A DNA stretch of 22,673 bases, taken from positions 1-22,673 of the forward strand of contig CAZQDP010000037.1 in assembly GCA_964592375.1 (NCBI GenBank). Direction: 5' to 3'. The notes beneath the pieces were generated by a model, which was given only the letters and a program-made list of their open reading frames with translations, ran no database searches and had not been told where the DNA came from. This document shows positions 7,477-14,211 of the stretch, piece after piece; position 1 is the first letter of the stretch, and each line of letters begins with the position of its first letter. A program made the position numbers and the translations under genes. This DNA is from CAZQDP01 sp964592375 (GTDB lineage: Bacteria; Bacillota; Clostridia; RUG12999).

Positions 7477-8328
7477 CTATCCTCCTTTCATCGTGCACAG
7501 CTGAATTTTTTTGCGCACCACTTCTCGCACCGCTTCCTTGGCCGCTCCCATGTAATTGCGTGGATCATTTTCAGTGGGCTTTAGCGTAAAAACCTTTTTT
7601 ATTGCATCTGCCATGGGGATTTTTAGTTCCGTTGCAATATTGACCTTGCATACACCTCTGCGTATCGTTTCACGTACGCTCTCATCGGGCACCCCCGAAG
7701 CGCCATGTAGTACAATGGGAAGACTTACCACCTTTGCAATCTGGGTCAGCCTTTCAAAATCAAGCTTTGGTTCTCCCTTGTAAACCCCATGGGCAGTGCC
7801 GATGGCTATTGCCAAAGTATCAATTCCCGTTTTGCCTACAAAGTCCTCTGCCTCCGAAGGAAGTGTAAATGTTGCCTCTCTCTCATCCACGCTCAGACCG
7901 TCCTCCGTGCCGCCTATCCTGCCCAGTTCCCCCTCCACTGCTACTCCCACGCAGTGGGCAGCCTCTACCACCTTATTCATTATTCTGACATTTTCTTCAT
8001 ATGGAAGGTGCGAGCCATCAAACATCACAGAAGTATAGCCATAGCGCAAGCACTGAAGTATGGTTTCATAGCTGCTGCAATGATCCATGTGCAGGGCAAT
8101 TGGGATCTCATAGAGCAGTGCCGCCGCCTTTACACATGCTGCAATATAGGGAATACCGGCGTGTGTAAGGGTGCCCGGCGTTGTTTGAATAATCACCGGA
8201 GTATTTTCCAAGGCCGCCCCCTCCACAACTGCCTGAATGGTTTCCAAATTATGTACATTAAAAGAAGCAATAGCAATGCTTTCTCGCTGGGCTTGCAATA
8301 AAAATTCCATTGGATTTACAAGTGCCAT
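7477..8328 (-). CDS. Class II ketose-bisphosphate aldolase, GatY/KbaY (tagatose-1,6-bisphosphate) type
   Basis: A 283-residue zinc aldolase that would cleave a ketose (bis)phosphate to dihydroxyacetone phosphate plus an aldehyde. Catalytic D82 and zinc ligands H83, H180 and H208 sit at the same positions as in E. coli KbaY/GatY. Further shared stretches are IGTAHG.Y, PKLDF.RL, HGAS.VPDE.VR.TI, KVN.ATELKI and NDPR.YM. This places it in the tagatose-1,6-bisphosphate subgroup rather than with housekeeping fructose-bisphosphate aldolases. The start is ATG 8328, preceded by AAGGGGATG; an upstream in-frame extension to 8373 runs through the operator and start site and is not real. It is the first gene of the LacI-controlled operon. 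Subgroup assignment is by remembered sequence, not by a search. Confidence 0.9.
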   Translation of the reverse strand: MALVNPMEFLLQAQRESIAIASFNVHNLETIQAVVEGAALENTPVIIQTTPGTLTHAGIPYIAACVKAAALLYEIPIALHMDHCSSYETILQCLRYGYTSVMFDGSHLPYEENVRIMNKVVEAAHCVGVAVEGELGRIGGTEDGLSVDEREATFTLPSEAEDFVGKTGIDTLAIAIGTAHGVYKGEPKLDFERLTQIAKVVSLPIVLHGASGVPDESVRETIRRGVCKVNIATELKIPMADAIKKVFTLKPTENDPRNYMGAAKEAVREVVRKKIQLCTMKGG

Positions 8329-8348
8329 TTTTTCATCCCCTTCGTAGT

Positions 8349-8360
8349 TTAAACGTTTAA
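8349..8360. promoter_or_regulatory. LacI-family operator (12-bp palindrome TTAAACGTTTAA)
   Basis: This perfect palindrome with a central CG is the hallmark of LacI-family operators. It begins 4 bases downstream of the -10 box (8365-8370) and so covers the expected transcription start. Binding here would block initiation. The LacI-type gene is second in the operon it would control. Confidence 0.75.
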
Positions 8361-8364
8361 TGTT

Positions 8365-8393
8365 ATTATACACAAAAAACCTCGCCTTGTCAA
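8365..8393 (-). promoter_or_regulatory. SigA promoter of the sugar operon
   Basis: On the minus strand: TTGACA (8388-8393), exactly 17 bases, and TATAAT (8365-8370), a perfect consensus promoter. The -35 box lies in the loop of the terminator hairpin of the upstream gene (8374-8408). The operator at 8349-8360 lies at the start point. Confidence 0.85.
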
Positions 8394-8408
8394 GCGAGGT
8401 TTTTTTTT
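8374..8408 (-). terminator. Intrinsic terminator of adhE, overlapping the next promoter
   Basis: AACCTCGC (8378-8385) pairs with GCGAGGTT (8394-8401) around an 8-base loop. The hairpin is flanked by six A on one side and nine T on the other, so it can act in both directions. On the minus strand it ends adhE transcription 14 bases after the stop codon. The loop is also the -35 box of the aldolase promoter, and the T-run lies in its spacer. Confidence 0.85.
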
Positions 8409-8421
8409 ATTTTTAAATGAA

Positions 8422-11028
8422 TTATTGGCCGTAATATGCCTTCTTGTAAATTTCTTCAATCTCCGCTACCAGCGGCATGCGTGGGTTTGCAGTAGTACAC
8501 TGATCTTCAAGGGCCTTATCGGAAAGAGCCGCTAATTTGCCCAGAAATACGGTTTCCTCAATTCCCATGTCTTTAATGGCAACGGGGATATCAATCTGTT
8601 TCATGAGATTTTTTATTGCTTCCACCAGTTGCGCAACCCCCTGCTCGCAATCTGCCGCTCCAAGCCCAATATATTGTGCTATCTTTGCATATTTTTTATC
8701 TGCAATGAACTTATTGTATTTTGGAAATGCAGCAAATTTTGTGGGCTTTTGTGCATTGTACTGAATAATATGAGGAAGTAAAATGGCGTTTGCACGGCCA
8801 TGTGCAATATGATATTCCCCGCCTAATTTATGTGCCATGGAGTGATTTAGTCCCAAAAATGCATTTGTAAACGCCATGCCTGCAATCGCAGAAGCATTAT
8901 GCATTTTTTCTCTCGCCTCCCGGTCATTTCCGTCTTTATATGCCCTTGGCAAGTATTCAAATACCAGTTCAATTGCCTTGATGGCAAGACCATCTGTAAA
9001 ATCCGAAGCCAGCACGGACACATACGCTTCAATCGCATGTGTGAGTACGTCCATTCCCGTGTCCGCCGTGATGCCCTTTGGCATGGAATAGACAAATTGC
9101 GGATCGATGATGGCTACATCAGGTGTAAGTTCGTAATCTGCCAGCGGATACTTGATGTTGCCATTTTGCTTATCGGTGATAACAGAAAAGCCCGTGACCT
9201 CCGAGCCTGTACCCGAGGTGGTAGGAATGGCCACAAAGCGAGTTTTATCCCCCAGCTTTGGGAAAGAGAAGGTTCTTTTGCGAATGTCTAAAAACTTCAG
9301 TCTCAGTCCATCAAATGAGGTTTCCGGATGTTCATAAAAAAGCCACATTCCTTTTGCCGCATCAATGGCAGAACCGCCGCCAAGGGCGATAATCACATCT
9401 GGCGAAAAGCCGTTCATTGCCTTTACGCCTTTCATAATGGTCTCTACAGAAGGATCCGGTTCTACATCTTGATAAATTTCACTGTGGCAATAGACCTGCC
9501 TTTTTCTTAAATAATATAATACCTTATCCACATATCCCAAATTCACCATCATCGGATCGGTAACGATAAACGCCCTTGTGATATCCGGCATTTTCTCTAA
9601 ATATTGAACGGAATCCTCTTCAAAGTATATTTTGGGAGGCACCTTAAACCACTGCATATTTACCCTCCTTTTGGCAAGTCTTTTTTTATTGATTAAATTC
9701 ACCGAGGAAACATTTGAGGTAGTGGAGTTACGCCCAAACGAGCCACAGCCCAAGGTCAGAGACGGCGTGTTGGTATTGTAAATGTCTCCGATGGCACCCT
9801 GAGAAGAGGGTGAGTTGGCAATCACTCTGCCAACCTTCATTTCTTCACCATACCGTTTGCACAGCTCTCCATCTGAGGAATGAATGACGGCCGAATGCCC
9901 CAATCCTCCAAGATCTAGCATTTTCCTCGCCATTACAAACCCTTCTGTGCTGTCCTTTACCACATAATACGCTAAAATAGGAGAAAGCTTTTCCTTGGAG
10001 AGCGGATATGCCTCTCCCACATCAGGAAGCTGTGCCAATAGTATTTTGGTGCCCTCCGGTACGGATACCCCTGCCTGCGCAGCAATCCAAAATGCAGTTT
10101 TTCCCACAATTTGCGCGTTTAACACGCCTTTTTCGCCAGGAAATGCATATTCGGTTAGCTTTGTTATCTCTTCCCCACTTAAAAATGCGCACCTATTTTG
10201 TTTCATATATAATTCAAATTGACCAGCAATTTGCTCATCCACAATGACTGCCTGCTCAGAGGCACAGATCATGCCGTTGTCGAAGGTTTTAGAAAGCATA
10301 AGATCGGTACATGCTTGCTCAACATCCGCGGTTTTTTCGATATAGCAAGGCACATTACCCGGTCCTACTCCAAGCGCTGGCTTCCCGGCACTGTACGCTG
10401 CACGCACCATGGAGGAGCCGCCTGTTGCTAAAATCATGGATACGCCGGGATGATTCATGAGGATACTCGTGGCCTCAACCGAAGGCATTTGGATCCATTG
10501 TATGCAGTGCTCCGGAGCGCCTGCCTTGCGGGCCGCTTCATATAATACAGAGGCCGCCGCGGCAGAGCTTTTTTGTGCCGAAGGGTGAAACGCAAATATA
10601 ATAGGGTTTCTTGTTTTTACGCAGATAAGTGATTTAAACATAGTCGTTGAGGTCGGATTTGTTACCGGGGTAACTCCGGCAATAATGCCTACGGGCTCTG
10701 CAATTTCCACATACCCCTCCATATCGTTTTCTTCAATCACACCGACTGTTTTTTCATATTTGATAGAATGCCAGATATATTCTGTTGCAAAAAGATTTTT
10801 AATGATTTTATCTTCATATACCCCTCTTCCGGTTTCTTCTGCTGCCATTTTGGCCAAAGGCATATGTTCATCGATTCCTGATAGTGCCATAGCATGCACC
10901 ACTTCATCCACCTGCTCTTGAGACATCTTCATATACCCTTCAAGTGCAGTTTGTGCCCTCGCAACCAACGTGTGAACGGTTTGTTCAATATTGGTTTCCT
11001 GAGCGGTAACATTTGTTTTTTCCTTCAT
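8422..11028 (-). CDS. adhE: Bifunctional acetaldehyde-CoA/alcohol dehydrogenase
   Basis: This enzyme reduces acetyl-CoA to ethanol via acetaldehyde, oxidising two NADH. It is a main redox sink of fermenting anaerobes and forms cytoplasmic spirosomes. At 868 residues it is full length. The N-terminal aldehyde dehydrogenase domain (to about 440) carries catalytic C255 in GMICASEQ. The C-terminal iron alcohol dehydrogenase domain (from about 460) carries GGGSAIDAAKG, DTGMDVLTHAIEAY and NHSMAHKLGGEYHIAHGRANA, which hold the nucleotide and metal ligands. The start is ATG 11028 with AGGAGG 8 bases upstream; an upstream in-frame TTG at 11046 lacks such a site. It has its own consensus promoter and a Rex-like site. 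It is separated from the sugar operon by a terminator, so it is not obligatorily co-regulated with it. Confidence 0.97.
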   Translation of the reverse strand: MKEKTNVTAQETNIEQTVHTLVARAQTALEGYMKMSQEQVDEVVHAMALSGIDEHMPLAKMAAEETGRGVYEDKIIKNLFATEYIWHSIKYEKTVGVIEENDMEGYVEIAEPVGIIAGVTPVTNPTSTTMFKSLICVKTRNPIIFAFHPSAQKSSAAAASVLYEAARKAGAPEHCIQWIQMPSVEATSILMNHPGVSMILATGGSSMVRAAYSAGKPALGVGPGNVPCYIEKTADVEQACTDLMLSKTFDNGMICASEQAVIVDEQIAGQFELYMKQNRCAFLSGEEITKLTEYAFPGEKGVLNAQIVGKTAFWIAAQAGVSVPEGTKILLAQLPDVGEAYPLSKEKLSPILAYYVVKDSTEGFVMARKMLDLGGLGHSAVIHSSDGELCKRYGEEMKVGRVIANSPSSQGAIGDIYNTNTPSLTLGCGSFGRNSTTSNVSSVNLINKKRLAKRRVNMQWFKVPPKIYFEEDSVQYLEKMPDITRAFIVTDPMMVNLGYVDKVLYYLRKRQVYCHSEIYQDVEPDPSVETIMKGVKAMNGFSPDVIIALGGGSAIDAAKGMWLFYEHPETSFDGLRLKFLDIRKRTFSFPKLGDKTRFVAIPTTSGTGSEVTGFSVITDKQNGNIKYPLADYELTPDVAIIDPQFVYSMPKGITADTGMDVLTHAIEAYVSVLASDFTDGLAIKAIELVFEYLPRAYKDGNDREAREKMHNASAIAGMAFTNAFLGLNHSMAHKLGGEYHIAHGRANAILLPHIIQYNAQKPTKFAAFPKYNKFIADKKYAKIAQYIGLGAADCEQGVAQLVEAIKNLMKQIDIPVAIKDMGIEETVFLGKLAALSDKALEDQCTTANPRMPLVAEIEEIYKKAYYGQ

Positions 11029-11123
11029 TTTCTTGTCCTCCTTCAATAAAGACTTGATATTCTTTCCTTACAGAGTGCGTATCGTAAGAAGCTCTGCTCT
11101 ACACGCTTTTCTTCCCTACTATT

Positions 11124-11152
11124 ATTATAAAGCCCCGAAATATCAAAGTCAA
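11124..11152 (-). promoter_or_regulatory. SigA promoter of adhE
   Basis: On the minus strand: TTGACT (11147-11152), 17 bases, TATAAT (11124-11129). The untranslated leader would be about 85-90 bases. Confidence 0.8.
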
Positions 11153-11158
11153 TAGATA

Positions 11159-11176
11159 TTGTTATTTATTTCACAA
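11159..11176. promoter_or_regulatory. Putative Rex (NADH-sensing repressor) site
   Basis: TTGTGAAATAAATAACAA on the minus strand matches 12 of 14 fixed positions of the clostridial Rex consensus TTGTTAA-N4-TTAACAA as I remember it. Its left half also equals the bacillar form TTGTGAA. It lies 6 bases upstream of the adhE -35 box. adhE is a known Rex target in clostridia. The rex gene is not in this window. Confidence 0.55.
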
Positions 11177-11224
11177 TGTTCGTTAAAATATTATCAATCG
11201 TTTTCTTTAATTATTTGTGCACCT

Positions 11225-11242
11225 TTCACAGTTTTGTGTGAA
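11225..11242. repeat. 18-bp inverted repeat upstream of adhE
   Basis: TTCACA (11225-11230) and TGTGAA (11237-11242) are perfect mirror arms around GTTTTG, about 70 bases upstream of the adhE -35 box. It could be a binding site for a second regulator. The rest of 11177-11333 holds only a short palindrome (GTGCAT/ATGCAC, 11317-11331) and no gene. Confidence 0.35.
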
Positions 11243-11333
11243 TATCACTTCTTTATCGGTGAAAAAATAAAATTCATCTTGTTTCAAGGCTGTCTGCATC
11301 AGTCTTTTCCGGTGAAGTGCATTTTATGCACAG

Positions 11334-11379
11334 AAAAAAACTCCCTTCATTTTTCAGCCACGCTGATGAAGGGAGTTTT
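11334..11379 (-). terminator. Intrinsic terminator of melA
   Basis: On the minus strand AAAACTCCCTTCAT pairs perfectly with ATGAAGGGAGTTTT (arms at 11366-11379 and 11337-11350), and seven T span 11334-11340. It lies 20 bases after the melA stop codon. Confidence 0.9.
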
Positions 11380-11399
11380 GGTTTTTTCGCTAAGAAAAA

Positions 11400-12719
11400 T
11401 TATTTATATGTTGGAAGCCAAGTGCCATGGGCTTCAATTAGCTCATCACACATGGCCACAATATCATCAATGTTTAGCTCTGCCGCCGTATGTGGATCAA
11501 GCATGGCAGCATGGTAAATATGCTCCTTCTTTCGTGTTGCCGCCGCTTCAATGGTAAGTAGCTGGGGATTAATATTGGTCATGTTCATTGCCGCAAGCTG
11601 AGGGGGCAGCTTCCCTACATAACAAGGATTAATGCCGTATCCGTCAACCATACATGGCACTTCTACACAAGCCTCTTTCGGCAGATTTTCAATGAGACCT
11701 CTGTTTATTACATTGGCGCCAAGCTTATACGGCTGACCGCTGACCATCGCCTCAATAATAGAAGCAGCATATTCGCTTGATCTGACATGGGTTGCATTTC
11801 CAGATAATAATTCTTCCCTTGTCTTTGCCCACTTTTCAATTTGAGTAACACAGCGACGAGGGTATTCATCCAAGGGAATATTATATTTGTCAATCATTTC
11901 CGGATATTTTGATTTAATGAAATACGGATTGTATTCGGCATTGTGCTCGCTAGATTCCGTGCAGTAAAATCCGAGTCTGTGAATATACTCATATCGAACC
12001 ATATCATTATGCTTTTCACCGGCATTTTTCATAGCGGCTCTTTTTTTAATTTCAGGATATAAATCATTGCCGTCCTTATCCTGTATTTCAAGTAGCCATC
12101 CCATATGGTTAATTCCTGCAATCAATTCTTTTCTGCCTTCCATTTTGTCTTCCATGTCGAGGTTTTTCAGGAGCGTACTGGAGCAAACCTGAACACTGTG
12201 GCAAAGACCGATGGTTTTCACATTGGTATACCTGAGCATATACCCGGTGAGCATAGACATGGGGTTGGTATAATTGAGCAGCCATGCTTTTGGGCACACT
12301 TCCTCCATATCACGCGCAAACCCTTCCATCACTGGAATAGTGCGTAGCGCACGAAATATTCCGCCAATCCCAAGCGTATCTGCAATTGTCTGGCGCAGAC
12401 CGAATTTTTTTGGAATTTCAAAATCCGTGATCGTACAAGGGTCATAACCGCCGACTTGAATTGCATTGACAACAAAATCTGCTCCTGCAAGTGCAGCCTT
12501 TCGGTTGTCCACGCCCAAATAAGTCTCAATGCTTGCTCTGCCCTCATTGCTGTTCTGATTGATGTTGCTGAGCATTATTTTCGATTCTTCTAAGCGCTGC
12601 GGGTCAATGTCATACAATGCAATTCGTGCATCATACAACAAAGCAGATAGCATACAGTCCCCGATAACATTTTTTGCAAAAACCGAGCTACCGGCACCCA
12701 TGAATGTGATTTTTACCAT
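11400..12719 (-). CDS. melA: Alpha-galactosidase, glycoside hydrolase family 4
   Basis: This GH4 enzyme uses NAD and a divalent metal to hydrolyse alpha-galactosides such as melibiose and raffinose-type sugars in the cytoplasm. It is 439 residues long. The N-terminal nucleotide-binding motif GAGS is at 9-12 region, the conserved LLNYTNPM stretch at 147-154, and the metal ligands C173 and H174 in GLCHSVQ, with a further NHMGW stretch near 205. The N-terminal half closely resembles Bacillus MelA (FAKN, VVNAIQVGGY.PC, GLRQTIADTLGIGGIFR). I chose ATG 12719 because it gives the family N-terminus and has AAGGAAG upstream; ATG 12740 has none. It is monocistronic, with its own terminator and a probable activator site at 12785-12824. 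The 6-phospho-glucosidase branch of GH4 is a less likely alternative. Confidence 0.93.
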   Translation of the reverse strand: MVKITFMGAGSSVFAKNVIGDCMLSALLYDARIALYDIDPQRLEESKIMLSNINQNSNEGRASIETYLGVDNRKAALAGADFVVNAIQVGGYDPCTITDFEIPKKFGLRQTIADTLGIGGIFRALRTIPVMEGFARDMEEVCPKAWLLNYTNPMSMLTGYMLRYTNVKTIGLCHSVQVCSSTLLKNLDMEDKMEGRKELIAGINHMGWLLEIQDKDGNDLYPEIKKRAAMKNAGEKHNDMVRYEYIHRLGFYCTESSEHNAEYNPYFIKSKYPEMIDKYNIPLDEYPRRCVTQIEKWAKTREELLSGNATHVRSSEYAASIIEAMVSGQPYKLGANVINRGLIENLPKEACVEVPCMVDGYGINPCYVGKLPPQLAAMNMTNINPQLLTIEAAATRKKEHIYHAAMLDPHTAAELNIDDIVAMCDELIEAHGTWLPTYK

Positions 12720-12752
12720 AAACTCCACTTCCTTATTCATTACTTTGCAACT

Positions 12753-12781
12753 ATTGTACTATTTGTCATTGAAGAAGTCCA
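12753..12781 (-). promoter_or_regulatory. Weak SigA promoter of melA
   Basis: On the minus strand: TGGACT (12776-12781), 17 bases, TACAAT (12753-12758). The -35 matches consensus at 4 of 6, as expected for an activator-dependent promoter. Confidence 0.5.
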
Positions 12782-12784
12782 TAA

Positions 12785-12824
12785 CAAAAAGACGTGATTT
12801 TTATAGCAAAATGTCGTATTTTTA
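12785..12824. promoter_or_regulatory. Direct repeat, putative AraC-type activator site for melA
   Basis: CAAAAAGACGTGATTTTTA (12785-12803) and CAAAATGTCGTATTTTTA (12807-12824) are near-identical, with starts 22 bases apart, or two helical turns. They lie 3 bases upstream of the weak -35 of melA. Tandem half-sites abutting the -35 are typical of AraC/XylS-family activators, which often control alpha-galactosidase genes. No such regulator gene is in the window. Confidence 0.45.
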
Positions 12825-12829
12825 CCCTG

Positions 12830-13450
12830 CTAGATCAAAGAACGAAATACGCCTACAACTTTGCCTAAGATGGACAGGTTTTCTGTATAAATCGGCTCCA
12901 TCGCATCATTTTCCGGCTGTAAACGAAATCCGTTTTTTTCTTTATAAAAGCGCTTCACCGTGGCCTCGTCATCTAGCAAAGCGACCACAATATCTCCTCC
13001 TAATGCAGAGGGTTGTTTCTGCACAATGACCATATCTCCATCTAAAATGCCGGCATTGATCATACTCTCGCCCCTCACCTTCAGCATAAACAAATCCTTG
13101 TTTTTCGCAAAATACATTGGCAAAGGAAAGGTGGAGGTCACATCTTCAAATGCAGTGATGGGGTTACCGGCTGTTACGGTACCGATAACCGGAATGGCCA
13201 TATATTCATCCAAGGTGGCGTGCTCCGGAATAGATAGATCTACCACACGCAGTGCCCTTGTTTTTTCCGAATCTTTTTTAACAAGTCCATCCCTATTCAT
13301 CCTATCTAAATAGCCATGGACAGTAGAAGAGGATTTGAGTCCAACGCCGGCGCATATTTCCCGAACGGTGGGAGGATAGCCCTTTTCTCTTGAATGGCTT
13401 TCTATAAATTTTAATATTTTATCTTTCATAGCATCATTTTTTCTTGGCAT
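12830..13450 (-). CDS. lexA: LexA, SOS-response repressor
   Basis: LexA represses DNA-damage genes and cleaves itself when RecA filaments form. The protein is 206 residues. The winged helix domain is at about 1-70 (recognition helix in the SSSTVHGYLDRM region). The autocleavage site is A94-G95 in TVTAGNP, and the catalytic dyad is S129 (GESM) with K166 (ATVKRF). I chose ATG 13450: GGAGG lies 8 bases upstream, while the in-frame TTG at 13468 has no such site. It is transcribed divergently from the yneA-like gene, the usual Firmicutes arrangement. A LexA box overlaps its own -35, so it is autoregulated. No terminator is visible after its stop codon; the melA control region begins 6 bases further on. 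Confidence 0.97.
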   Translation of the reverse strand: MPRKNDAMKDKILKFIESHSREKGYPPTVREICAGVGLKSSSTVHGYLDRMNRDGLVKKDSEKTRALRVVDLSIPEHATLDEYMAIPVIGTVTAGNPITAFEDVTSTFPLPMYFAKNKDLFMLKVRGESMINAGILDGDMVIVQKQPSALGGDIVVALLDDEATVKRFYKEKNGFRLQPENDAMEPIYTENLSILGKVVGVFRSLI

Positions 13451-13485
13451 ATAGATGAACCTCCCCAATTGTTGGTTTTATTTGT

Positions 13486-13514
13486 ATTATACATCATCCA
13501 TTTATTTTTGTCAA
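13486..13514 (-). promoter_or_regulatory. SigA promoter of lexA
   Basis: On the minus strand: TTGACA (13509-13514), 17 bases, TATAAT (13486-13491), a perfect consensus. The -35 overlaps the LexA box at 13512-13525. Confidence 0.85.
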
Positions 13515-13525
13515 ACATTTGTTCA
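13512..13525. promoter_or_regulatory. LexA box (lexA side, imperfect)
   Basis: CAAACATTTGTTCA matches the Gram-positive consensus CGAAC-RNRY-GTTYG at 11 of 14 positions. It overlaps the lexA -35, which suggests moderate autorepression. Confidence 0.65.
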
Positions 13526-13607
13526 CAGACAAATACACTGCCATATGAGAAGGAATGTGAATTATTTTACATTACACTAAAAAACAATAAACTTTTCAAA
13601 ATAAAGG

Positions 13608-13636
13608 TTGACATGGAACAATTGTTCTGCTATAAT
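13608..13636 (+). promoter_or_regulatory. SigA promoter of the yneA-like gene
   Basis: TTGACA (13608-13613), 17 bases, TATAAT (13631-13636). The spacer is filled by a LexA box, so this promoter is strong when free and shut when LexA is bound. The start point would be near 13643. Confidence 0.85.
13616..13627. promoter_or_regulatory. LexA box in the yneA-like promoter spacer
   Basis: GAACAATTGTTC is a perfect 12-bp palindrome with both GAAC/GTTC half-sites intact, lying between the -35 and -10 boxes. Confidence 0.8.
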
Positions 13637-13640
13637 AAAA

Positions 13641-13670
13641 GCGAACAAACGTTTTGTAGCGTTTGCTCGC
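13641..13670 (+). other. Hairpin at the 5' end of the yneA-like mRNA
   Basis: GCGAACAAACG (13641-13651) pairs with CGTTTGCTCGC (13660-13670) with one mismatch and an 8-base loop. The left arm contains the second LexA box. Further along the leader GAGCCGCC (13713-13720) pairs with GGAGGCTC (13731-13738) with one mismatch, ending 9 bases before the ribosome binding site. The 118-base leader holds no other feature. Confidence 0.4.
13642..13655. promoter_or_regulatory. Second LexA box at the yneA-like start point
   Basis: CGAACAAACGTTTT matches CGAAC-RNRY-GTTYG at 13 of 14 positions. It begins 5 bases after the -10 box, so it covers the transcription start. With the spacer box it gives two operators on one promoter. 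Confidence 0.7.
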
Positions 13671-13760
13671 ACACGACATTTACCACTGAATTCTTCATGA
13701 TGTACTCGCAAAGAGCCGCCTTAAAGTGACGGAGGCTCATCTGATTTGGAGGGATTGATT

Positions 13761-14102
13761 ATGACAACTATTTTACGTAAACGATATGCGAAAAGGCAGA
13801 AAAGCAGAATGGAGATGGCTCGCTCCTCGCAAGGTGGCAGTCCTTATGTGCAGTTTTTCTCCGTGATTTTTGTTGTATTGGCTCTGAGCATTGCTGTTGG
13901 CGCCCATTATAGCGCCGCCGGTGAATCTACCTGCAAATACAGAACGGTTTTTGTACAAAGCGGTGATACATTGTGGAGCATGTCCGAAGCTTACGCACCC
14001 GGAAATGATATCCGAAAGGTAATTTATGATATCAAAAAGCTTAATGGCCTTTCCTCCTCCGATGTTGCGCAAGGAAGTTCTTTGAAAATCCCGTTATATT
14101 GA
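13761..14102 (+). CDS. yneA: LysM-domain cell-division suppressor, YneA-like
   Basis: In Bacillus, YneA halts septation during the SOS response; it is exported and short-lived. This 113-residue protein has the same plan. There is a basic cytoplasmic N-terminus (1-29), one transmembrane segment (about 31-48), and a LysM domain (about 61-112) with the typical VQSGDTLWSMSE start and a short proline-containing end. The ATG start at 13761 has GGAGGG 7 bases upstream; an earlier in-frame TTG at 13746 precedes that site and is rejected. Divergence from lexA and two LexA boxes on its promoter support the role strongly. Sequence identity with B. subtilis YneA outside LysM is low, so the symbol is by analogy of context and architecture. 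Confidence 0.8.
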   Translation: MTTILRKRYAKRQKSRMEMARSSQGGSPYVQFFSVIFVVLALSIAVGAHYSAAGESTCKYRTVFVQSGDTLWSMSEAYAPGNDIRKVIYDIKKLNGLSSSDVAQGSSLKIPLY

Positions 14103-14211
14103 ACTCTCCTTTTGAATATTCGCTTGCTTTTTGGAGTCTACCGCATACGCATAAATTTATTCTATCAACAGATGCACTTTCTTTATATCATATTTTTTGT
14201 TCCTTACATAC

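Noticed and set aside
8329..8373. N-terminal extension of the aldolase
   Set aside because: It would be translated from within the operator and promoter, upstream of the ribosome binding site.
11159..11557. Plus-strand ORF between adhE and melA
   Set aside because: It crosses the melA terminator and the antisense of the melA 3' end, with no ribosome binding site or protein-like composition.
13469..13729. Plus-strand ORF in the lexA/yneA intergenic region
   Set aside because: It runs through two consensus promoters and three LexA boxes and has no ribosome binding site.
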